Source: Saccharopolyspora flava
Lineage (GTDB): Bacteria > Actinomycetota > Actinomycetes > Mycobacteriales > Pseudonocardiaceae
Assembly: GCF_900116135.1 (NCBI RefSeq)
Contig: NZ_FOZX01000009.1
Coordinates: 186,001 to 250,000 of the forward strand
Reading direction: 5' to 3'
DNA length: 64,000 bases
Below are positions 58,363 to 64,000 of this stretch, in pieces. The notes under the pieces were generated by a model. The model saw only the letters and a list, made by a program, of their open reading frames with translations. It had not been told where the DNA came from and did no database searches. The position numbers and the translations under genes were made by a program. Position 1 is the stretch's first letter. Each line of letters begins with the position of its first letter.

Positions 58363-59137
58363 CCAGCAGGTCCACGAACTTCGCGTCGTTGCCGACCAGC
58401 ACCCGCTCCTTGCCCGCCTCGACGCCGTCGAGGATGATCCGGGCGGCCTGCTGCGGCGGCATCTTCAGCAGCTTCTCGTTGTAGGTGCGCACCCGGGCCT
58501 CCTCCTCGGGCGTGACCTCGCCGCGCCGCCGCGCGTCCGCCAGCCCCGACGAGGCGATGTTGGTGCGCACCCCGCCGGGATGCACCACCGTCACCCGCAC
58601 CGGGTGCCCGGCCAGGAGCATCTCGGCGCGCAGGCTCTCGGTGAACCCGCGCACCCCGAACTTGCTGGCGCAGTAGGCGGTCATGCGCGACTGGCCCATG
58701 ATGCCGTTGAGGCTGGAGACGTTGACCAGGTGCCCGTCACCGGAGGCGATCAGGTGCGGCAGGAACGCCTTGCTGCCGTGGATCACCCCGAACAGGTTGA
58801 CGCCCAGCACCTTGTCGTAGGTCTCCCAGTCGTTGTCGGCGAGCGCCCCGCCCGCCGCGATGCCGGCGTTGTTGTACACCTGGTGCACCGCGCCGAAGTG
58901 CGCCGCCACCGACGCCGCGTAGGCCTCCACCGCCTCCCGGTCGCTGACGTCCAGCCGGGCCGAGTGCGCCTCGACGCCCATCGCCGCCAGCCGCTGCACC
59001 GTGTCGGCCAGACCGGCCTCGTCGACGTCCGACACCGCCACCCGCGCACCCCGGCGGGCCAGCTCGAACGCCACCTCGCGCCCGATGCCCGAACCCGCGC
59101 CGGTGACCACCGCGACCTTGCCGCGCACCTTGCTCAT
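58292..59137 (-). CDS. SDR family oxidoreductase of a mymA-like operon
   Basis: A 281-aa classical SDR: VAVVTGAGSGIGREVAFEL, DVDEAG (Asp, NAD preference), NNAGIAAGG, LVNVSSLNG and YCASKFGVRG. It resembles SadH-type dehydrogenases. Its ATG shares one base with the hydrolase stop (TGATG), so it is translationally coupled. It is the third gene after the Baeyer-Villiger monooxygenase and hydrolase, the same order as Rv3083-Rv3085 in mycobacteria. Confidence 0.9.
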   Translation of the reverse strand: MSKVRGKVAVVTGAGSGIGREVAFELARRGARVAVSDVDEAGLADTVQRLAAMGVEAHSARLDVSDREAVEAYAASVAAHFGAVHQVYNNAGIAAGGALADNDWETYDKVLGVNLFGVIHGSKAFLPHLIASGDGHLVNVSSLNGIMGQSRMTAYCASKFGVRGFTESLRAEMLLAGHPVRVTVVHPGGVRTNIASSGLADARRRGEVTPEEEARVRTYNEKLLKMPPQQAARIILDGVEAGKERVLVGNDAKFVDLLVRLVPRLYPALAARFERRRFSRM

Positions 59138-60036
59138 CAGGCCGTCTCCTTCGTCGCAGTGCCGATGTGATCGGTGGTCATCGCCACCAGCCGGTCGATC
59201 AGACCGGGCGCGATGTGGTGCCCCATGCCGTCGATCTCGACGTAGCGGGCACCCGGGATCGCCGCCGCCGTCGCGCGACCGCCGCTGACGTGCACCATCC
59301 GGTCGGTGTCGCCGTGGATCACCAGCGTGGGCGCGGTGATCCGGCGCAGTTCGGCGGTGCGGTCACCGCTGGCGTGGATCGCCCCGATCTGCCGCGGGCG
59401 TCCCTCCTTCGCCCGGGCACCGCCGCGCTCCCACAACCCGGCGGCCCACGCGCGCTCCAGGTCGTCGTCCGGCGGGAACGACGCCGAGCCGATGTGCCGC
59501 AGCATCCACAGGTGCCGCTCCACCGACTCCTCGACGGTGTGCGTCGGGCCCTTGGCCATCCGCACCAGCGTCGACCGGGCGGGCTGGCCCACCTTGCGCG
59601 CGCCCGTGGTGGAGAAGATCGAGGTCAGCGAGCCGACCCGGGCGGGGTGCCGCGCGGCGATCGTCTGCGCGATCATGCCGCCCATCGACATCCCCACCAG
59701 CTCGACCCGCTCCAGCCCCAGGTGGTCGAGCAGGCCGACGGTGTCGGCGGTCATGTCGCCCAGGTCGTAGGCGTCCGGACGCGGCCGCGCCAGCAGCTGC
59801 CGCAGCCGTCCCGGCGGGGGAGCGTCGATGCGCGACGAGCGGCCCGCGTCGCGGTTGTCCAGGCGCACCACCCGGAAACCGCGTTCGGTGAACCCGTCGA
59901 CGAACCGCTGCGGCCACGACGTCAGATCCAGCCCCAGGCCTGCGATGAGCACCAGCGGCGTGCCGTCCTCCGGGCCGTCCACCCGGTAGCAGATCCGGGG
60001 CCCGGCGGGCAGATCGACGAAGCGGTCCTCGCTCAC
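59137..60036 (-). CDS. Alpha/beta-hydrolase
   Basis: A 299-aa alpha/beta-hydrolase: oxyanion region LVLIAGLGLDLTSWPQRF, nucleophile elbow LVGMSMGGMIAQTIAARHP, acid in VIHGDTDRMVH and His in DGMGHHIAP. The GTG overlaps the monooxygenase stop by 4 nt (GTGA). In the operon it would hydrolyse the ester or lactone made by the Baeyer-Villiger enzyme. Confidence 0.92.
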   Translation of the reverse strand: MSEDRFVDLPAGPRICYRVDGPEDGTPLVLIAGLGLDLTSWPQRFVDGFTERGFRVVRLDNRDAGRSSRIDAPPPGRLRQLLARPRPDAYDLGDMTADTVGLLDHLGLERVELVGMSMGGMIAQTIAARHPARVGSLTSIFSTTGARKVGQPARSTLVRMAKGPTHTVEESVERHLWMLRHIGSASFPPDDDLERAWAAGLWERGGARAKEGRPRQIGAIHASGDRTAELRRITAPTLVIHGDTDRMVHVSGGRATAAAIPGARYVEIDGMGHHIAPGLIDRLVAMTTDHIGTATKETA

Positions 60037-61526
60037 CGCGCCACCGCCTCGGTCTTGGCGCGGGCGAAGCGCAGCTCGGGATCGGTGACGCTGTCGGAAC
60101 GCAGCAGCTTGACGTCGGTGTGGTAGCTCAGCGAGGTCAGCCACGGCATCCGGTCGCCCTGCTTGGGCAGCTGGTCCACCGCGCGCTGGATGTAGCCGGC
60201 GCCGAAGTCCAGGAACGGGCGCTTGGGCATCGCCGGGTCGCTGGGCTCGGGACGGCAGATGTCCAGGCCGTAGTGGTCCATGTGGGTCAGCAGGCGGCAG
60301 AAGTGCTCGCACAGCAGACCGATCTTCAGTGTCCACGACGAGTTCGTGTAGCCGATCGCGAAGGCGAAGTTCGGCACGCCGGAGAGCATCATGCCCTTGT
60401 AGGCGATGGTGTCCGGCAGGCTCACCCGCTCCCCGTCGACGATGAGCGGGACCCCGCCGAACGGCTGCACGTTCAGGCCCGTCGCGGTGATGATGACGTC
60501 GGCCTCGATCTCCGCGCCGGAGGTCAGCTGCACGCCCCGCTCGGTGAAGGTCTCGATCCGATCGGTCACCACCGAGGCCTCACCTCGCCGGATCGTCCGG
60601 AACAGGTCGCCGTCGGGCACCGCGCACAACCGCTGGTCCCACGGGTCGTAGGGCGGGTTGAAGTGCGTGTCCACCGGATAGCCCGCGGGCAGCGCCCTGG
60701 TGTTGACGAAGCGGATCAGCTTGCGCGCCGCCTTCGGGAAGCGCTGGCAGAAGCTCCAGACCAGCCGCTGCTGCAGGATGTTCTTGCGCCGCGCGATCGC
60801 GTAGCCGCGCTCCGCGCCGAACAGCCGGCCCGCGATGTTGGCCACCGCGTCCTTCTTCGGCACCGGCATGATGTAGGTCGGCGTGCGCTGCAGCATCGTC
60901 ACGTGCGAGGCCGTCGCGGCCATCGCGGGCACCAGCGTCACCGCCGTCGCGCCGCTGCCGATCACCAGCACCTTCTTGCCCGAGTAGTCCAGGTCCTCCG
61001 GCCAGTGCTGCGGGTGGATGATCGGACCGGTGAAGCGCTCCCGGCCCTCGAAGTGCGGGGTGAAGCCCTCGTCGTAGCGGTAGTAGCCGCCCGCGCTGAA
61101 GATCCAGTTCGCGCTGAGCCGGTGCCGCTGCCCGGTCTCGGGGTTCTCGACCTCGACCACCCACCGGGCCCGCTCCGTCGACCACTCGGCGCCGACCACC
61201 TTGTGGTGGAAGCGGATGTGGGAGGTCAGGTCGTTCTCGGTGATCGTCTCGCGCAGGTAGTTCAGGATGCGCGGGGCCGAGGCGATCGACTCCTCGTCGC
61301 GCCACGGCTTGAACTCGTAGCCGAAGGTGTGCAGGTCCGAGTCGGAGCGGATGCCGGGATAGCGGAACAGGTCCCAGGTGCCGCCCGAGGCGCCGCGCGC
61401 CTCCAGGATCGCGAACGTCTTCGCCGGGTGCGAGGTCTTGAGGTAGCGGCCCGCGCCGATACCGGAGATGCCCGCGCCGACGACGAGCACGTCGAGGTGT
61501 TCGACCGAGGTGTCGGTGGTGGTCAC
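60033..61526 (-). CDS. Baeyer-Villiger/flavin-containing monooxygenase (EthA/MymA-like)
   Basis: A 497-aa class B flavoprotein. FAD site LVVGAGISGIGAGRYL; NADPH site VLVIGSGATAVTLVPAM; the Baeyer-Villiger fingerprint FTGPIIHPQHW (FxGxxxHxxxW) lies between them, and ATGLNVQ is the ATG motif. It matches mycobacterial EthA/MymA: GTWDLFRYPGIRSDSDLHTFGYEFKPW. It oxidises ketones to esters or thio-compounds to S-oxides. It is first gene of the operon with a hydrolase and an SDR, divergent from the PucR-type regulator. Confidence 0.93.
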   Translation of the reverse strand: MTTTDTSVEHLDVLVVGAGISGIGAGRYLKTSHPAKTFAILEARGASGGTWDLFRYPGIRSDSDLHTFGYEFKPWRDEESIASAPRILNYLRETITENDLTSHIRFHHKVVGAEWSTERARWVVEVENPETGQRHRLSANWIFSAGGYYRYDEGFTPHFEGRERFTGPIIHPQHWPEDLDYSGKKVLVIGSGATAVTLVPAMAATASHVTMLQRTPTYIMPVPKKDAVANIAGRLFGAERGYAIARRKNILQQRLVWSFCQRFPKAARKLIRFVNTRALPAGYPVDTHFNPPYDPWDQRLCAVPDGDLFRTIRRGEASVVTDRIETFTERGVQLTSGAEIEADVIITATGLNVQPFGGVPLIVDGERVSLPDTIAYKGMMLSGVPNFAFAIGYTNSSWTLKIGLLCEHFCRLLTHMDHYGLDICRPEPSDPAMPKRPFLDFGAGYIQRAVDQLPKQGDRMPWLTSLSYHTDVKLLRSDSVTDPELRFARAKTEAVAR

Positions 61527-61627
61527 TGCTGGTTGCTCCCCCGTGTGGACGGACTGCCGATGCCTCCTGAGCGTGCCTGCGGCCCGCTGGGTTGCGCCAC
61601 AGCGACATGCACCAGGATCATGCCGGG

Positions 61628-62863
61628 ATGGTGCACAACGCTGCGTCCGAGTGGCCGAGCCTGTCCCCGCGAGCGCGGGAGCTGTTCCGGCGCGGAGCCG
61701 AGATCGCGCTCAACCCGCACGCCGAGTGGGTCGAGGAGCTGCACGCCGCCGCGCTCGGCGGGGCCCGGGTGCGGCTGGTCGCCGAGGACCCGGCGCTGGC
61801 CGCGGCCACCCGCCGCGCCAACCTCGCCAACCTGCTGCACTGGGCCGCCGCCAACGTCCAGAACCCCGGCCGCCGGGTCCCGGCCAACACCGGCTCCGAA
61901 CTCCTCGAAGCCGCCCGCGACCTGGTGCGACGGGGCCTGGACGAGACCGCGCTGGACTCCTACCGGACCGCGCAGAACGTCGCGTGGCGGCGCTGGATCG
62001 AGATCGTCTTCGAGCTCACCGACGATCCCGGCGACCTGCGGGAACTGCTCGACGTCTCCGCGGTGTCCATCGGGACCTTCATCGACGACACCGTCACCGC
62101 GGTCAGCGAGCGGATGCAGCACGAGCGCGACGAGCTCACCCGCGGTGCGCACGCCGAGCGTCGCGCCGCCGTGACGCTGCTGCTGGAGGGGGCGCCGATC
62201 GGGCGGGCCCGCGCCGAGAACCAACTCGGCTACCGGCTCGCCGGCCCGCACACCGCCGCCATCGTCTGGAGCGCGGCGAGCGGTTCGGAGCACCTCGAGG
62301 CCGCCGCCGAGGCGGTGATGCGCGCCGCGGGCGCCGACCACCGGCTCAATGTCATCGCCAGCGCCGCCGCCATGTGGGTGTGGCTGCCGGTGGCGACCCC
62401 GCCGTCCGCCGCCGAGCTCACTGCGCGGCTGGTCGACCACCCCGACGTCCACGTCGCCGTCGGCAGGCCCGGCAACGGCGTCGAGGGATTCCGCCGCAGC
62501 CACCTCGACGCCGCCACCACGCAGCGGATGCTCGCCCGGCTCACCTCACCGCAGCAGGTCGCCCGCTACCAGGACGTGCAGCTGGTGTCGCTGCTGACCA
62601 GCGAGCCGACCCAGACCGAGGAGTTCCTCGCCGACACCCTCGGCGACCTCCAGCACGCCGACGCCGACACCCGGGCGGCGGTGCTCACCTACGTCCGCGA
62701 GCTGGGCAGCACCACCCGCACCGCCGAACTCCTCTACACCCACCGCAACACGGTCCTGCGCCGCCTGGCCAGGGCCGACGACCTCCTCCCGCGCCCCCTC
62801 ACCGAGAACGCCCTGGCGGTCGCGGCCGCCCTCGAAACCCTCCACTGGCGCGGCACAACCTGA
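61628..62863 (+). CDS. PucR-type (CdaR-like) transcriptional regulator
   Basis: About 411 aa. The C-terminal PucR helix-turn-helix is clear: LTYVRELGSTTRTAELLYTHRNTVLRRLARADDLL (about 360-395), preceded by a GGDEF-like CdaR domain region (HTAAIVWSAASGSEHLE...). The N-terminal helical half (LNPHAEWVEELHAAAL) is of unknown sensing role. ATG 61628 is chosen with AGGA upstream; ATG 61607 is possible. It is divergent from the mymA-like operon and probably activates it, replacing the AraC-type VirS found beside mymA in M. tuberculosis. Confidence 0.87.
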   Translation: MVHNAASEWPSLSPRARELFRRGAEIALNPHAEWVEELHAAALGGARVRLVAEDPALAAATRRANLANLLHWAAANVQNPGRRVPANTGSELLEAARDLVRRGLDETALDSYRTAQNVAWRRWIEIVFELTDDPGDLRELLDVSAVSIGTFIDDTVTAVSERMQHERDELTRGAHAERRAAVTLLLEGAPIGRARAENQLGYRLAGPHTAAIVWSAASGSEHLEAAAEAVMRAAGADHRLNVIASAAAMWVWLPVATPPSAAELTARLVDHPDVHVAVGRPGNGVEGFRRSHLDAATTQRMLARLTSPQQVARYQDVQLVSLLTSEPTQTEEFLADTLGDLQHADADTRAAVLTYVRELGSTTRTAELLYTHRNTVLRRLARADDLLPRPLTENALAVAAALETLHWRGTT

Positions 62864-62894
62864 CCCCTCCCGCCCCGGTCCGCCGTCATCGGGT

Positions 62895-62966
62895 CAAAAC
62901 CTCCGGTATTCGTCGGGTCAAAAACTGCGGTATTCGACCCGACGAAAACCGGGGTTTTCGACCGGG
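62895..62966. repeat. 24-bp tandem repeat array (family B), three units
   Basis: Units begin at 62895, 62919 and 62943, exactly 24 nt apart; the last contains the hairpin CGAAAACC-GG-GGTTTTCG. It lies in the convergent gap between the PucR gene (stop 62863) and the alpha-galactosidase gene (stop 63004), as the 34882 array does between its convergent genes. Confidence 0.9.
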
Positions 62967-63003
62967 GGACGCACGGGTGGGGGAGGGAGCCAGGGGGAGA
63001 GCG

Positions 63004-64000
63004 TCAGTGGGGGGTGGCGCGGAGGAGGACCGCTGCGTGGGCGGGGACGTCGGCGGTGATGTCGGCCGTCGTGGTGGTTTCGGTGCGGGTCCAGAGGTTT
63101 CGGAGGGTGGCGGGGCCGGGTGCGCCGATCTCCGAGGTGGTGGTCGTGATGGTGGCGGGGGTGTTGGACCGGTTGAACAGGGCCAGTGCCTTGTCGCCGT
63201 TGGCGAGGGGTTTGAGCCAGATCTCCTGGTCCCCGTCGTCGCGGATCGGGGTGCCCTGGGCGCCGAGGGAGTCCTGGTCGATCGCGATGACCTCGGGGTT
63301 GGTGAGGATGTCGCGGACCTCGTCGGGCATGGAGCGGACGTCGTTGCCCGCGATGAGCGGGGAGGCCATCATCGCCCACATGCCGAAGTGGGCGCGCGCC
63401 TCGTCGTCGGTCAGGCCCGGGTAGCCGTCGACGTCGTGGACGCCGACCTCCAGCATGTCCGGGTCGTTCCAGTCGCCCGGGCCGGCGTAGCGCGCGAGAT
63501 CCCGGTTGAAGTCGATGATGTCGACCACGCCCATCGGGAAGTCGTTGGTGTTGCCGGTTTCCCACACCGGGCGGATGTCGTCGGTCGTGCGCCACAGGTG
63601 CGCGCCCACGCCGGGAGCCCACTCCCACGGCGCGTTCTCACCCCACTCGCACACCGAGTACACGATCGGCCTGCCGGTGGCGCGCAGCGCCTCGCCCATC
63701 GTCGTGTAGCGCTCGGTCGCGGGAACGCCCTGGTTGTTGCAGTTGTCGTACTTGAGGTAGTCCACGCCCCACTCGGCGAACGTGGTCGCGTCGGTCTCCT
63801 CGTGACCGAGCGCGCCGGGCATGGTGTCGGCGCAGGTGCGGGTGCCCGCGCTGGTGTAGATCCCCAGCTTCATCCCGCGTTCGTGCACGTAGTCGGCGAT
63901 CGCGGCGATGCCGCCGGGAAAGCGCTCGTGGTGCGGCTGCAACCGCCCGGAGGCGTCGCGCTCCGGCTCGGCCCAGCAGTCGTCGATGTTGACGTAGCGG
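63004..64000 (-). CDS. GH27 alpha-galactosidase, 5' end cut by the window
   Basis: The last 332 residues of a glycoside hydrolase family 27 enzyme. YVNIDDCWA (edge), DYLKYDNCNNQG with the nucleophile Asp, and YAGPGDWNDPDMLEVG with the acid/base Asp region are present, followed by HFGMWAMMASPLIAGNDVR and a beta-sandwich C-domain. It cleaves terminal alpha-D-galactosides; many actinomycete members are secreted, but the signal-peptide region is outside the window. It is convergent with the PucR gene across a repeat array. Confidence 0.93.
   Translation of the reverse strand, partial: RYVNIDDCWAEPERDASGRLQPHHERFPGGIAAIADYVHERGMKLGIYTSAGTRTCADTMPGALGHEETDATTFAEWGVDYLKYDNCNNQGVPATERYTTMGEALRATGRPIVYSVCEWGENAPWEWAPGVGAHLWRTTDDIRPVWETGNTNDFPMGVVDIIDFNRDLARYAGPGDWNDPDMLEVGVHDVDGYPGLTDDEARAHFGMWAMMASPLIAGNDVRSMPDEVRDILTNPEVIAIDQDSLGAQGTPIRDDGDQEIWLKPLANGDKALALFNRSNTPATITTTTSEIGAPGPATLRNLWTRTETTTTADITADVPAHAAVLLRATPH

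Noticed and set aside
134..62966. CRISPR array interpretation of the 24-bp repeats
   Set aside because: Units are contiguous without unique spacers, units are few and degenerate, and no cas genes are present.
1..64000. tRNA or rRNA genes
   Set aside because: No cloverleaf with GTTCGANTC arms or rRNA-like stretch was noticed by eye; a covariance-model scan was not possible.

Overview
The window is 64 kb of very GC-rich, gene-dense DNA with strongly GC-biased third codon positions. Its gene families are typical of a filamentous actinomycete: many TetR, LysR, MarR and IclR regulators, a P450, a fused pabAB, a PASTA-less Ser/Thr kinase and DprE1. A Pseudonocardiaceae member, probably close to Saccharopolyspora, fits best. 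That is an inference from gene style, because there is no rRNA or tRNA in the window. I see no transposase, phage, CRISPR or large biosynthetic assembly line. This looks like a chromosomal arm-type region of small catabolic and regulatory modules.

Layout. 0-3.5 kb: D-glucarate catabolism (gudD, kdgD and a divergent LysR). 3.6-10.3 kb: a membrane protein, an SDR, a LexA-type repressor, a MerR regulator, a zinc-ribbon/FlK-like thioesterase pair, a HAD phosphatase with a NaChBac-type channel, and a deaminase. 10.3-18.3 kb: a leftward MFS-P450-TetR block, then a TetR regulator divergent from an operon of AMP ligase, metallo-beta-lactamase and acyl-CoA dehydrogenase. 18.5-23.6 kb: two flavin monooxygenases and a GAF regulator, separated by a 647-bp foldback element. 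23.7-25.1 kb: a dprE1 homologue broken by an in-frame TAA. 25.2-34.9 kb: a LuxR-type ATPase, a hydroxycinnamoyl-CoA hydratase-lyase with MarR, an amidase, IclR with an enolase-superfamily dehydratase, and an old-yellow-enzyme with Rrf2. 35-41.6 kb: TetR/alcohol dehydrogenase, lipid-phosphatase and lipid-kinase genes, GtrA, and a DszC-like flavoenzyme. 41.9-51.2 kb: a Ser/Thr kinase, aminodeoxychorismate synthase, LysR/YeiH, TetR/SDR and a MarR-MFS-isochorismatase-like operon. 51.3-55.8 kb: an organosulfur operon (leader peptide, sfnB-like, ribB-like, sfnG, dszC-like). 56-62.9 kb: a luciferase-like monooxygenase, an opine-dehydrogenase-like protein, and a mymA-like operon (Baeyer-Villiger monooxygenase, hydrolase, SDR) divergent from a PucR-type regulator. 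The right edge cuts a GH27 alpha-galactosidase.

The most distinctive observations are these. (1) The sulfur operon carries a 26-codon RRHVDL...C leader ORF followed by a near copy of the 16S rRNA 3' end (GAATCACCTCC). The same peptide motif and the same anti-Shine-Dalgarno-like element recur at the C-terminus and just downstream of the ribB-like gene, which itself has lost its key active-site residues. This suggests two cysteine-sensing switches in series, the second read out by a degenerate enzyme gene. (2) Several families of intergenic inverted repeats share AT-rich apices. They include perfect palindromes of 48 and 52 bp, 24-bp tandem repeat arrays, and the 647-bp foldback with arms of about 268 nt. 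(3) dprE1 is interrupted exactly at a conserved Trp codon (GG to AA). (4) Many divergent gene pairs have near-perfect operator palindromes, listed below.
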